From assembly GCF_000980835.1 (NCBI RefSeq), contig NZ_CP011312.1:1612001-1676000 (forward strand): 64,000 nucleotides of DNA, given 5' to 3'. Made by a program: the position numbers and the translations under genes. Under the pieces are notes generated by a model. It searched no databases and had not been told where the DNA came from. It saw nothing but the letters and a program-made list of their open reading frames with translations. Below are positions 17,972 through 27,020 of the stretch, piece by piece (the stretch's first letter is position 1; every line of letters begins with the position of its first letter). This DNA is from Corynebacterium kutscheri. GTDB taxonomy: Bacteria > Actinomycetota > Actinomycetes > Mycobacteriales > Mycobacteriaceae.

Positions 17972-20170
17972 TTAGTCGCGCCAGCCACCGCGTCGTCCAC
18001 CGCGATCATCACGATCCCGGTAGCGTCCGCCACGACGATCATCATTATAGCGTCGTCCGCCACGGTCATCGCGATCGTTATTCCAGCCGCCACGTCGTCC
18101 GCCACGGTCATCACGATCCCGGTAGCGTCCGCCACGACGATCATCGTCGAAACGATCTCGACGGCCCCCACGTCCACCGCCAGCTGGAATCTGAGCGTTA
18201 TCATCGCGCTCAATATTAATAAGCTGACCAGAAATGCGAGTATCGCTCAGGTTATCCAATACGCTTGGCTTCATATCGCGTGGTAGCTCCACCAGGGTGT
18301 GATCTACCGCAATAGAAATACGACCAAAGTCCTTATTGTTCAAACCGCCCTCATTAGCTAGCGCACCCACGATAGATCCTGGGCGAACATGCTGACGTTT
18401 GCCCACCGCTAAGCGGTACACAACCATGTCCTTGTTCGGACGCTCGAAACGTGAACCTCGATCACCACGACGATCATCGTCGAAACGATCTCGACGACCC
18501 CCGCGATCATAATCATCAAAGCGATCCCGACGACGGTCACGATCACGGCGGCGATCAGCAGGTGGTTCCTTCATAAGGAACTCATCACCGGCACGTGCCT
18601 GGGTAGCTAGCGCAGCAGCAATATCTTCTAGTGGAACATCGTGTTCTTCAGAATAATTCTTTACTAAAGCACGGAAGATCTCTACCTGCTTATTTTCCAA
18701 AGATTCGGTAATGGAATCAGCAAATTTAGCCTTGCGCGAATCATTAACCTCATCAACAGTAGGAAGTTCCATTTCCACCAGTGTGGCATTGGTTGCTCGC
18801 TCAATGGAACGCAACATGCGACGCTCACGTGGGGTGACAAACAAAATTGCCTCGCCCGAACGACCAGCACGACCGGTACGACCAATACGGTGCACATAAG
18901 ACTCCGTATCGCTTGGAATGTCGTAGTTAAATACATGTGTAATGCGATCAACATCAAGACCACGAGCTGCCACGTCGGTAGCAACCAAAATATCGAGTCG
19001 ACCATCTTTAAGCTGATCGACGGTGCGCTCACGCTGCGCCTGAACAATATCACCGTTAATTGCAGCTGCAGAAAAACCACGTGCACGCAATTTCTCAGCG
19101 AGTTCTTCAGTTTCATGCTTAGTGCGCACAAACATGATCATTGCTTCAAACTCGGTGACTTCAAGGATTCGAGTCAATGCATCGAGCTTGTTGCGGTGAG
19201 CAACATTTAAATAGCGCTGCGTAATATTGGTATTAGTGCGAGTTTCAGACTTCACCTGAATTTCACGCGGGTCGTTCATATAATTCTTTGATAAACGACG
19301 AATACCATTAGGCATCGTCGCTGAGAACAACGCTACCTGCTTATCCTCTGGAGTATCCTCCAAGATGCGTTCCACATCTTCTTGGAAGCCCATGTTCAAC
19401 ATTTCATCGGCTTCATCGAGGACCAAAAAGCGTAGCTCAGAAATATCCAAGGAACCCTTTTGCAAGTGGTCAATAACCCGACCTGGGGTGCCAACAATAA
19501 TTTGGGCACCACGACGCAAACCAGAAAGCTGAATACCATACGCCTGACCACCATAAATCGGCAGGATATGAATATCACCTAAGTAATCTGCAAAAGACTG
19601 GAAACTATCGGCAACCTGCAAAGCCAATTCGCGGGTTGGCGCTAGAATAAGCGCTTGTGGATGACGCACCTTGCGATCAATGCGCGAAAGAATCGGCAGC
19701 GCGAAGGCGGCAGTCTTACCAGTACCGGTCTGGGCAAGACCGAGTACATCGTGTCCTTCCATAAGAACGGGAATTGTCTGTGCCTGAATTGGCGATGGGG
19801 TTTCAAAGCCCACCTTACGCACAGCTTTCAAAATCTGCTCAGGCAGATTTAGGTCTTCAAAAGTTGGTCCGGTTGGCACATTATCTGCACCGCTCTGAGT
19901 CTCCACGGTCTCCGCCTCATTTGCGGAGTCACTTACTGAGTCACTCGCTATATCCGAAACACTCACGGTTTCACTCTCACTGTCTACATTGTCCGTACTC
20001 TTTACGGAGTCGGTGTCCTCAGAAGTGTTCGCAACCCTGGAGTCGTCTACGTCACTCACGACATCAGCATGAAGTGAGTCATAGTCTACCTGCGAATTTT
20101 CCTGAGATTCCGACAAAATCTTTACGTCCGGCTCATTCTCGCCGCCGGTGGCGTTATCGGTAATGCTCAT
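17972..20170 (-). CDS. deaD: DEAD-box RNA helicase DeaD/CsdA
   Basis: An ATP-dependent RNA helicase of 732 residues acting in ribosome assembly and mRNA turnover, typically at low temperature. An acidic, Ser/Asp/Val-rich N-terminal tail of about 105 residues precedes the Q motif (FEDLNLPEQIL...PSPIQAQTIP). Then come motif I AQTGTGKT, DEAD, SAT, and HRIGRTGRAGR. A DbpA-like RNA-binding domain follows near residues 585-660 (VYRLAVGKRQHVRPGSIVGAL). The tail is an Arg/Gly/Asp RGG-type region. The DNA of that tail contains a 53-base near-repeat 102 bases apart. The upstream region has TATATAAA, a possible -10 box. Confidence 0.94.
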   Translation of the reverse strand: MSITDNATGGENEPDVKILSESQENSQVDYDSLHADVVSDVDDSRVANTSEDTDSVKSTDNVDSESETVSVSDIASDSVSDSANEAETVETQSGADNVPTGPTFEDLNLPEQILKAVRKVGFETPSPIQAQTIPVLMEGHDVLGLAQTGTGKTAAFALPILSRIDRKVRHPQALILAPTRELALQVADSFQSFADYLGDIHILPIYGGQAYGIQLSGLRRGAQIIVGTPGRVIDHLQKGSLDISELRFLVLDEADEMLNMGFQEDVERILEDTPEDKQVALFSATMPNGIRRLSKNYMNDPREIQVKSETRTNTNITQRYLNVAHRNKLDALTRILEVTEFEAMIMFVRTKHETEELAEKLRARGFSAAAINGDIVQAQRERTVDQLKDGRLDILVATDVAARGLDVDRITHVFNYDIPSDTESYVHRIGRTGRAGRSGEAILFVTPRERRMLRSIERATNATLVEMELPTVDEVNDSRKAKFADSITESLENKQVEIFRALVKNYSEEHDVPLEDIAAALATQARAGDEFLMKEPPADRRRDRDRRRDRFDDYDRGGRRDRFDDDRRGDRGSRFERPNKDMVVYRLAVGKRQHVRPGSIVGALANEGGLNNKDFGRISIAVDHTLVELPRDMKPSVLDNLSDTRISGQLINIERDDNAQIPAGGGRGGRRDRFDDDRRGGRYRDRDDRGGRRGGWNNDRDDRGGRRYNDDRRGGRYRDRDDRGGRRGGWRD
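17991..18145 (-). repeat. direct repeat in the RGG-tail coding region
   Basis: Two copies of a 53-base unit (17991-18043 and 18093-18145), about four mismatches, period 102. They encode the DDRGGRR/RRGGRYRDRD stretches of DeaD, so this is a coding repeat able to change length by recombination. Confidence 0.8.
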
Positions 20171-20307
20171 TGCCTACACAACGGTACGCTATCAGGAGTC
20201 ATTTTGGCCACTTTTTGCAGTTTATATACCTAAAGGTGCTTAAATGCACAAGAAAAGTGCTAGGTGCTTACACCCACATATCTCTTTTTTAGTGAGCTAG
20301 TAGCAAA

Positions 20308-21525
20308 CTAAAGCATATGTTGCTGCATCAGCCGAAGTAGGGTTTCCTCAGCGAACAACCACAGTAGTGCAGCAAGTAAAAACAGGCCACCACACATAAC
20401 AAAAGCTTTATCAAAGCCTAGCGTCTGTGCCACTACTCCAATAAAAATTGGTCCCACGATAGTACCTAGATCAGAAACCATTTGATAATTAGCTAGCACC
20501 TTACCGCCACTACGTTTGTTACCAATAACATCTGCCACCACCGCTTGTACAGCTGGGTTATACAAACCAGTACCAAACCCAGCCAAGCCAGAAATAACTA
20601 ATAAAGGAATAATTTGACTAGTAAAACCCACTAGAGCAGTAAAAATACCGCACATAAACAAACCACTAACAGCCAAAGGCTTACGACCATATCTATCTGC
20701 CGCATCGCCAGAAAAAAGTAATGCTAATGCATTACCAGCAGCAAAAGCGGTCATCGCAAAGCCCACCACTGCTGAACCATGAGTAAAAACAGCCGCTACA
20801 AAAAGTGGCACGGTAGCAATACGAACACCGAAATTTACCCAGCCATTAATAAAATTAGATAGCAAGGCCGCCCTATAAGCACGACTTTTTAACGCATAAT
20901 TAAAACTCATGACAGGTAGTTCAGTATTCTTATCAAGCCGAACACCAATAGTGCGCGGCATTCGCCACCACACTAAAAGGGCAGCTAAGGCAACCATCAT
21001 TGCGTAAATAAAAAATGGCCAGCGTAATCCCAAAACTGAAAGTACTGCCCCTAAAAGTGGACCCAAAATATTGCCAAAAACAAAACCGGTCGCATACACA
21101 CTAGAAGTATGTCCTCGTATCTCCGGTGGAGATAGACGCACAATAAGCCCCATTGCTGAGACCGTAAAAGTTGTTGACCCAAAACCTGCTAGCCCGCGTA
21201 AAGCTACTAACTGCCAATATTCTTGAGCAAAACCGCATAAACCAGTAGAAATAGCAACAGTAATAAGCCCCAAAAGATACATTTTTCGTGCGCCAAGAGA
21301 GTCAATAAGCACACCAGCTACCGGCGCAAAAATAAATCGTGTACCAGCAAATACGGAAATAACTAATCCCGCTACAGCAACCCCCACGCCGAAACTGGTA
21401 GCAAATTGAGGAATAACTGGCGCAACAATGCCATACCCTAACGCAATAACAAATGCCGCTACCACCATGATTTGTATTTCATGTGGAATTTTAGGTCGAG
21501 TATGAACCAGTTTTTTTACCTGCAC
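20308..21525 (-). CDS. MFS transporter (drug-efflux type)
   Basis: A 405-residue major facilitator with about 12 helices. RFIFAPVAGVLIDSLGARKMYLLG is the loop 2-3 A motif region, and GDAADRYGRKPLAVSG is the matching motif in the second half. It resembles the TetA/Bcr-type efflux carriers; the substrate is unknown. The start codon is GTG at 21525, with TAGTCT 7 bases upstream on the minus strand and no ribosome binding site, so a leaderless mRNA is likely. The divergent gene at 21602 is unrelated. Confidence 0.87.
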   Translation of the reverse strand: MQVKKLVHTRPKIPHEIQIMVVAAFVIALGYGIVAPVIPQFATSFGVGVAVAGLVISVFAGTRFIFAPVAGVLIDSLGARKMYLLGLITVAISTGLCGFAQEYWQLVALRGLAGFGSTTFTVSAMGLIVRLSPPEIRGHTSSVYATGFVFGNILGPLLGAVLSVLGLRWPFFIYAMMVALAALLVWWRMPRTIGVRLDKNTELPVMSFNYALKSRAYRAALLSNFINGWVNFGVRIATVPLFVAAVFTHGSAVVGFAMTAFAAGNALALLFSGDAADRYGRKPLAVSGLFMCGIFTALVGFTSQIIPLLVISGLAGFGTGLYNPAVQAVVADVIGNKRSGGKVLANYQMVSDLGTIVGPIFIGVVAQTLGFDKAFVMCGGLFLLAALLWLFAEETLLRLMQQHML

Positions 21526-21532
21526 ACTATTA

Positions 21533-21538
21533 AGACTA
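21533..21538 (-). promoter_or_regulatory. -10 box of the MFS gene
   Basis: TAGTCT on the minus strand, 7 bases before the GTG start at 21525. Confidence 0.45.
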
Positions 21539-21601
21539 GACCTTTAGGTAAATATTCATTACACTCAATATTCGAACAAAGTTTCTATTTTTTAAGTATT
21601 T

Positions 21602-22132
21602 ATGTCTACCTCGATCACTAATCTAAGGAATATGAAAAAACTCAGCCACCTTTACGTTTCATCACATGAGCAATCACCAATAAATATCGCGCGCTATATT
21701 GATCGGCATTTCACACGCGATCTAGACGCTTTGCATTCAATACTGCGTCATCCTCGTTCACTTGCTCGAAATCACGCTACCTGGCGGTCCCCAGCAAAGA
21801 AGTTACCTAAATTACCTGGTGGAGAGGAACTTGTAGCTACCATTACTCGCCACCGCGTTGGAGCAAAGGTGCAAACAACAATGCATAGTTTCGATAACTC
21901 TGCACCTGCTGTTTTCTTAATTAGCCTTCGCATCACTTCACCCAAAGGCAATCATGTTTCTACGGCTATTTCTGAAGGTTGGATTCATGCTCTTCTTGGA
22001 TCATCGGCTGTTGAGTGCGCACACGATATCACTACTAATAACACGCATACTTACGTATGGATCACAGATAAAAATTACTTCCCACTGCATTCACCAGCCA
22101 TGCTTTTTAATAATGGTATAGCCGCGGCTTGA
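21602..22132 (+). CDS. hypothetical protein
   Basis: A 176-residue protein I do not recognise. There is no signal peptide or membrane helix; the N-terminal half is basic (ARYIDRHFTRDLDALHSILRHPRSLARNH), the C-terminal half is mixed alpha/beta in character. The start is uncertain: ATG 21602 has no ribosome binding site, whereas ATG 21632 has AAGGA, but only two bases away. It is divergent from an MFS gene and convergent with the acidic protein gene at 22181. Confidence 0.6.
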   Translation: MSTSITNLRNMKKLSHLYVSSHEQSPINIARYIDRHFTRDLDALHSILRHPRSLARNHATWRSPAKKLPKLPGGEELVATITRHRVGAKVQTTMHSFDNSAPAVFLISLRITSPKGNHVSTAISEGWIHALLGSSAVECAHDITTNNTHTYVWITDKNYFPLHSPAMLFNNGIAAA

Positions 22133-22180
22133 ATACAGCAGGAAGCATCCAGCTAATACTGTAGGAAATTCTTAATCTGC

Positions 22181-22966
22181 CTACTCTTGATTATCTTCAT
22201 CTTCATCAAGATTAATCTCATCAAAATCACCATCTTCGAGATCATCAACAAAAATGTCGTAGACCTCTGGTTCATCTTCATCCAGTGGAGCAAGTTGCGC
22301 TTCCCACTCCTCAGCTTGATCAGCAGCCAAAGAAAGAACATCGAAAAGTCGATCAAAATCAGTAAAGGAACCAAGCTCTAGAGTCTCTTCATTAGCTTCG
22401 CGAATTTCAGCAACAGCCTCATCGATCAAAATCGCTGTCTCTTCCTCGTCAAGATCATTATCGGGAAGCAGATCATCAATAACCTGTGCAATAATCTCGT
22501 CAATTCCTTCAACAAAAGTAATAAAGCTAACTTTTGCCAAGGGGACGCCTTCAAATACTTGGAAATGAACTTTAAGCGCACTGCGATCAGCAAGTTCAGC
22601 GTGCACAATATTGGCATCTACTGGATCTTGGAAGAATTCCAAATCATTAATTCGCTCATCGCTACCTTCTAACAGATCTCTTAAGACTGTTACTACTTGG
22701 TCGGTAGCCACATGTTCTTGTACTGCGCGGACACCATCTTCAGCCGAGAACACCACTGAGACTAACACTGCCTCAAAATCTTCCTCGAAACCATCATCCT
22801 CATTACTAGCAGCAATATACACATTGGCCGCGGGAAGGTGTGGGTCAATTTCAACAAATTGGATTTCCAACTCCGAGGTGATCGGAACGAACATGACGTC
22901 ATCATTAACCCTAGACTCAATACCATCTGCATCAAGCGCATAAGCTAATTCTTCAAAGAAGCTCAT
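22181..22966 (-). CDS. acidic hypothetical protein
   Basis: A 261-residue, strongly acidic cytosolic protein of unknown function. The C-terminus ends in a run of Asp/Glu (about residues 228-261: DEDEPEVYDIFVDDLEDGD and on). The N-terminal part, with predicted alpha/beta alternation, has some likeness to YbjN/T3SS-chaperone-like small domains; this is a weak impression. GGAG lies 9 bases before the ATG. The 120 bases between this gene and the FhuF-like gene hold no gene. Confidence 0.7.
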   Translation of the reverse strand: MSFFEELAYALDADGIESRVNDDVMFVPITSELEIQFVEIDPHLPAANVYIAASNEDDGFEEDFEAVLVSVVFSAEDGVRAVQEHVATDQVVTVLRDLLEGSDERINDLEFFQDPVDANIVHAELADRSALKVHFQVFEGVPLAKVSFITFVEGIDEIIAQVIDDLLPDNDLDEEETAILIDEAVAEIREANEETLELGSFTDFDRLFDVLSLAADQAEEWEAQLAPLDEDEPEVYDIFVDDLEDGDFDEINLDEDEDNQE

Positions 22967-23088
22967 TTTCGTTACTCCAACCTTTTTCTAATAATGTGGC
23001 GCCTTTTAGATTAGTCAAACGCATATGCTTCTGTCGCCTAGTCAGTTAGTAGCACACTTTTCCATTACCCCCGGTAGAAAACGTGCCA

Positions 23089-23847
23089 CTACATCATTTC
23101 ACTAGCAGCAATGAGATCTTTAATTCTGTCCTCTCGAGGCTTATGCGGACAAGAAGTACATTTTCCAATATCGGGAGAATGATAAATCATGCAACAGCTC
23201 ACCCGATGTGAAACCACAAAATCTGGTTCCACTTCCGGCTGATAAGCTATCATCTCACCATCGCTGATCTGCTCAATTCTTGCCGCAGGCAAGCGCACTC
23301 CGGCACCAGTTGCTACTGCCTGACTTAATTGCTGTGCTATTTCTATTGCCCGTAGCTGTTCAAAATCGTAATTGCCCGCAGCCAACGCCGGTTGCACAAT
23401 ACCATCAGCAACCACCGCCCATAATGGAGCGGGACGAATATCTGTATACGTACATATCGCGTCGATAAGCTTAGCTATGTTCTGCCCAAAAACAGCCCCA
23501 GATTGGGCAAGAGATGCTGTGGTGTGAGGACGATATCCAAACCAGTAACCTTTTGGATCACGCGAGAAAAGCCCCTGCTCAAGATCTAATAATGGCACAA
23601 TATTATCGTTTACCATGAGATAAATACTGGGATTTAAAATATCACCCAATAAGGTATAAAACCATAATTGCAAACGATGTTTAGCTTGCTCAATATGAAA
23701 AATATTTGCGCACTCTACATCAGCTCGCGCCAAGGTTTCTGGGCTAATAAGTTCTGCAAAACTCAACGGTTGATCTACTTCAACACAAGGTTGAAAACGT
23801 GGGTGTTGGGTAATTAAACCCAGCAATGCCGTATCTAGTTCCCCCAT
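23089..23847 (-). CDS. FhuF-like 2Fe-2S siderophore reductase
   Basis: A 252-residue cytosolic protein whose C-terminus carries the FhuF iron-sulfur motif: CC, ten residues, CxxC (residues about 219-234, VSCCMIYHSPDIGKCTSC). FhuF-type proteins reduce ferric siderophores to release iron. The four Cys are all present, so a cluster should bind. AAAGGA lies 7 bases upstream of the ATG. It may work with the importer at 12.5-15.4 kb, although it is not in the same operon. The first 60 residues are poorly conserved. Confidence 0.85.
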   Translation of the reverse strand: MGELDTALLGLITQHPRFQPCVEVDQPLSFAELISPETLARADVECANIFHIEQAKHRLQLWFYTLLGDILNPSIYLMVNDNIVPLLDLEQGLFSRDPKGYWFGYRPHTTASLAQSGAVFGQNIAKLIDAICTYTDIRPAPLWAVVADGIVQPALAAGNYDFEQLRAIEIAQQLSQAVATGAGVRLPAARIEQISDGEMIAYQPEVEPDFVVSHRVSCCMIYHSPDIGKCTSCPHKPREDRIKDLIAASEMM

Positions 23848-23882
23848 AAGCAGATCCTTTCGTAGCAGCTACTAGCACTAGT

Positions 23883-25802
23883 TTAACTATGCTTTAGATC
23901 CGGCGCTGGTAAAGCTTTCGTTTCTTTTTCGTCGACCAATTCGACTCCTAGTTCTTCCAATAACTCTGGTCTGCCCATCCCCCACATGCGCACATCATAA
24001 TTTTGCCACGCCTGCCGATAAGCTGAACGCGGATCATAAATCGTATGTACCTCCCGATCAAATATGCGCGTGGCACGCCCAGGAGTAGTATCGCTAGCCA
24101 AAGCATAGCGTGGCCAATCAGTACTAGTGGCACTATGGTGAATAAACTCTGCCCACTCTTTTTGCATATGCTGCGTTAATTCATATAACGCTGCCCTACC
24201 ACCAAGTTTATTTAATGCTGCCATCCGTGATCCATTAAGATCGCCAAATACCGGAGTTAATTCGGTTGCATGCATCGCACCCAAACCAATCATTTTCAAT
24301 AACATGGAGGCGAAATCAAAACGATACATCCAGGTATCAGCAACAGATGAATGTGCCGTCGCTATTTGCACACTCGGTGCCCAAAACACAGCATCGGAAA
24401 GAAAATCTGCGAAATCTTTACGTATTTCTGCACCGTTATATGCCTCAAATACCGTCGGAGCACCAACCGGGTCAAAAGCAGTCAGCATACGCAGTGCCGC
24501 CTTTGAGCGTGCCGCACTACGTACATACAGCCCCTTGCTAAAACTTGCTTCATCAATATTCGTGCCAATCAAAAGCGGAATTTTATGTTGGTTTCCTTGG
24601 GTAAATACGTTAATCGGGTGGTCGAAAAGAATATTGTTATCGACGGTAGGCGAATAGCACACATTGAGATTTAATAAAATTTCCCGGCTACGCCACATCA
24701 TTGTTTGCCCGGCTTTCACCAGCACCTCAGCATCAAGGGCACGAACATCAGCAAGTGTTGCTGACCGAGCTAAACCTGACCGGCGGGCAAGTTCTAACGC
24801 CCACAACACTGACTGCGCGCGGGAATGGATAGCAGCAATTGGTGGTGATTGTGCAATAGCTTTATGGAACAATCCTTGTGCTGCTGGTACACACATAAGG
24901 GTAAGCACATTATTCGCTCCGGCTGACTCCCCCATTAATGTGACATTGGAAGGATTACCGCCAAAAGCAGCAATATTTTCTTTCACCCAGCGTAAAGCGA
25001 GTAGTTGATCCATTAAGGCTGGATTAGCAACGCAATCATCTCCGAGAGCGCGCATATCAAGAAATCCCAGTGCACCTAAGCGGAAGTTCACTGACACATA
25101 CACCACATTCATTGCGGGTGCTAGAAAATGTCCGCGCAACAGCTGTTCATGTGAGGAACCATAAATAAAGGAACCACCGTGCAAATACACCACTACCGGT
25201 AAGGTTTCATCCGTGTCTGGACGCACGATATCAAGGTTGAGGCAATCTTCGCTGCCACGAAGTTTATCGCTAGGGCGATAAGTAGGTTGTAAAGCCACAC
25301 TGCCATAACTATCGCATACTTTTACCCCTTGCCATGGTGGTACGGGTTGCGGTGCCCGGAAACGATTATCTCCGCCAGTATCTGCACCATAGGGCACACC
25401 GCGCCACGTACGAACTGGCTGTGGCGCATCAAGAAATAGTCCTTGCACATAACCTGCAGTAGTTTTTATTACTAGCCCAGGATGTGCTTTTTTCACAGAG
25501 TGCGACCGCACATTTTTAAGTTCGGTTTTAAGTTTCTGCGCCAGGTTTACCCTACTGTCTGCAACAGTCAAATTTTCGCCATAAGCTACTATTTCTTCGC
25601 CAGCAACCAAAATTTTATCGCTGGTTTTGAGTAACTTTTTTACCCGTCGATCAAGTTCTTTAGTTTGTTTTTTCGTTTTCCTTGTCGTGGAATTTTTCTT
25701 TAACACAGACTTTCTATTAGTGCGCAGCACGTTATCTTTTACTTGTTTTTTCAACTGCACCAATTTGGCGCTTTCAGATGTCACCTGCTTTTTTGCGCTC
25801 AT
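23883..25802 (-). CDS. type-B carboxylesterase with Lys-rich N-terminal extension
   Basis: An alpha/beta hydrolase of 639 residues. The esterase domain begins near residue 107 (KTTAGYVQGLFLD...WRGVPYG). VYLHGGSF forms the oxyanion hole, GESAG holds the nucleophile Ser, and MHATELTPVF carries the likely catalytic His. The first about 105 residues are exceptionally rich in Lys/Arg/Thr and look coiled, and are not part of the usual domain. No signal peptide is seen. The ATG at 25802 is supported by TAGTCT exactly 7 bases upstream; the divergent gene starts 20 bases away. Confidence 0.87.
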   Translation of the reverse strand: MSAKKQVTSESAKLVQLKKQVKDNVLRTNRKSVLKKNSTTRKTKKQTKELDRRVKKLLKTSDKILVAGEEIVAYGENLTVADSRVNLAQKLKTELKNVRSHSVKKAHPGLVIKTTAGYVQGLFLDAPQPVRTWRGVPYGADTGGDNRFRAPQPVPPWQGVKVCDSYGSVALQPTYRPSDKLRGSEDCLNLDIVRPDTDETLPVVVYLHGGSFIYGSSHEQLLRGHFLAPAMNVVYVSVNFRLGALGFLDMRALGDDCVANPALMDQLLALRWVKENIAAFGGNPSNVTLMGESAGANNVLTLMCVPAAQGLFHKAIAQSPPIAAIHSRAQSVLWALELARRSGLARSATLADVRALDAEVLVKAGQTMMWRSREILLNLNVCYSPTVDNNILFDHPINVFTQGNQHKIPLLIGTNIDEASFSKGLYVRSAARSKAALRMLTAFDPVGAPTVFEAYNGAEIRKDFADFLSDAVFWAPSVQIATAHSSVADTWMYRFDFASMLLKMIGLGAMHATELTPVFGDLNGSRMAALNKLGGRAALYELTQHMQKEWAEFIHHSATSTDWPRYALASDTTPGRATRIFDREVHTIYDPRSAYRQAWQNYDVRMWGMGRPELLEELGVELVDEKETKALPAPDLKHS

Positions 25803-25808
25803 CTGCTC

Positions 25809-25815
25809 TAGACTA
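25809..25815. promoter_or_regulatory. overlapping divergent -10 boxes
   Basis: The symmetric heptamer TAGACTA reads as TAGACT on plus (25809-25814) and TAGTCT on minus (25810-25815). Each hexamer lies exactly 7 bases from the start codon it would serve: ATG 25822 on plus, ATG 25802 on minus. A minus-strand -35-like TCGACG lies 17 bases away at 25833-25838, inside the other gene. Confidence 0.55.
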
Positions 25816-25821
25816 ATAGTT

Positions 25822-26631
25822 ATGGTTAATTACGTCGACCGCGAAACAGTCTTGTGTATTTCACTTGCAGCGCGCCCATCTAATCATGGTGTGCGTTTTC
25901 ATAATTGGCTTTATGATCAGCTCAATTTGAATTACCTCTACAAGGCTATCGCCCCAACCGATATTACTGCTGCCATTGTTGGTATGCGGGGGCTTGATAT
26001 TCGCGGAGCCGGAGTATCTATGCCTTATAAGCAAGATGTCATCCCGCTTATCGACGAACTCGACGACAGTGCTGCTCGCATCGGCGCAGTAAACACCATC
26101 GTTAATACCGATGGTGTACTCAAAGGCTACAACACTGACTATGTGGCCGTAGCTAGCCTACTTAACAGCTACCACATCGATCCTTCCTTAACGGTTGCAG
26201 TGCGTGGTTCTGGAGGAATGGCTAATGCTGTCGTGGCAGCTCTTGCTGACCATGGTTTAACCGGCTACGTTGTAGCCCGAAATAATGTAACCGGAGAAGA
26301 ACTAGCTCAGCGCTATGGTTGGCAGTACTGCACTGCTGTTCCCGAGGATGCACACATGCTTGTCAATGTCACTCCATTAGGAATGAATGGGACAGATCAA
26401 GATGCCCAGGCCTTTAGCGACGAAGAAATCGCTCGCGCTTCAGTGATTTTTGACGTGGTAGCTTTCCCGGTCGAAACGCCGTTAATTAAAGCTGCTCGTG
26501 CACAAGGTATTCCAACTATTACTGGCGGTGAGGTTGTTGCGCTTCAGGCCGCCGAACAATTTGAGCTTTACACCGGTATTCGTCCTAGCGACGAGCTTAT
26601 TTCTGCAGCCGAGGAATACGCCAATAGCTAA
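25822..26631 (+). CDS. shikimate dehydrogenase-like protein (SdhL type)
   Basis: NAD(P)-dependent oxidoreductase of the shikimate dehydrogenase family, 269 residues. The catalytic Lys is in VSMPYK and Asp in YNTDY; the Rossmann loop is RGSGGMANA. The AroE substrate loop (S-x-S near the N-terminus) is replaced by SLAARPSNHGVRFHN, the signature of the SdhL (HI0607-like) branch, whose activity on shikimate is low. So its part in aromatic synthesis is doubtful. I begin at 25822; longer in-frame versions run through the divergent esterase gene. Terminator at 26648. Confidence 0.88.
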   Translation: MVNYVDRETVLCISLAARPSNHGVRFHNWLYDQLNLNYLYKAIAPTDITAAIVGMRGLDIRGAGVSMPYKQDVIPLIDELDDSAARIGAVNTIVNTDGVLKGYNTDYVAVASLLNSYHIDPSLTVAVRGSGGMANAVVAALADHGLTGYVVARNNVTGEELAQRYGWQYCTAVPEDAHMLVNVTPLGMNGTDQDAQAFSDEEIARASVIFDVVAFPVETPLIKAARAQGIPTITGGEVVALQAAEQFELYTGIRPSDELISAAEEYANS

Positions 26632-26647
26632 AATCTGATCTTCACTC

Positions 26648-26689
26648 AAGCCGATACAATTGCTTTTTCATAAGCATCCGTATCGGCTT
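26648..26689 (+). terminator. terminator after the SdhL-type gene
   Basis: A 10-bp outer stem (AAGCCGATAC / GTATCGGCTT) with an inner TGCTT/AAGCA stem, followed by T-rich sequence. Confidence 0.75.
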
Positions 26690-27020
26690 TAATTATGTGC
26701 TTTTCAGCTAACACAAAAATCTTAACCACTTTGTTATTCCTGCCCTATCTAGTCCGCTATGCTGCGAAAATACCTCTTCTAACCATCCTTGTTAAGCCTT
26801 GATTTCCCTAGGACAATTACCTAGTGGAAACACTGGATAAAATTTTGACGTTTTATAGATGTGGTGAGGAAATATCAGTTATTAAGAATTCTTCACTACG
26901 CCGATTTGTATCATCTGATGGCAATATCTGGCTACATAACTGACTTAAAACGGTTAGCTGGCAGCATAGGGTGCTTTAAGAATCACGAGAAAACTACGTT
27001 GAGTAACAGTTAGGAAAATC
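26690..27020 (+). other. intergenic region before the Gly-rich hypothetical gene
   Basis: No gene seen in these 331 bases. A small inverted repeat, CTAGG-ACAATTA-CCTAG (26808-26824), is flanked by TTCC/GGAA and could be an operator. TTGACG at about 26844 is a possible -35 box without a clear -10 partner. Confidence 0.35.

Noticed and set aside
17991..18145. CRISPR-like spacing of repeats
   Set aside because: Only two long units, no constant spacer length, and they code for the DeaD tail in frame.
17965..18219. Open frames on both strands over the 3' end of deaD that read like His/Arg-rich or Met/Val/Ala-rich repeats
   Set aside because: They are shadows of the RGG-tail codons; the DeaD frame explains the sequence.
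25627..25821. 65-residue N-terminal extension of the SdhL-type protein
   Set aside because: It is antisense to the esterase gene, rich in Phe/Ser/Cys, and the family begins at 25822.
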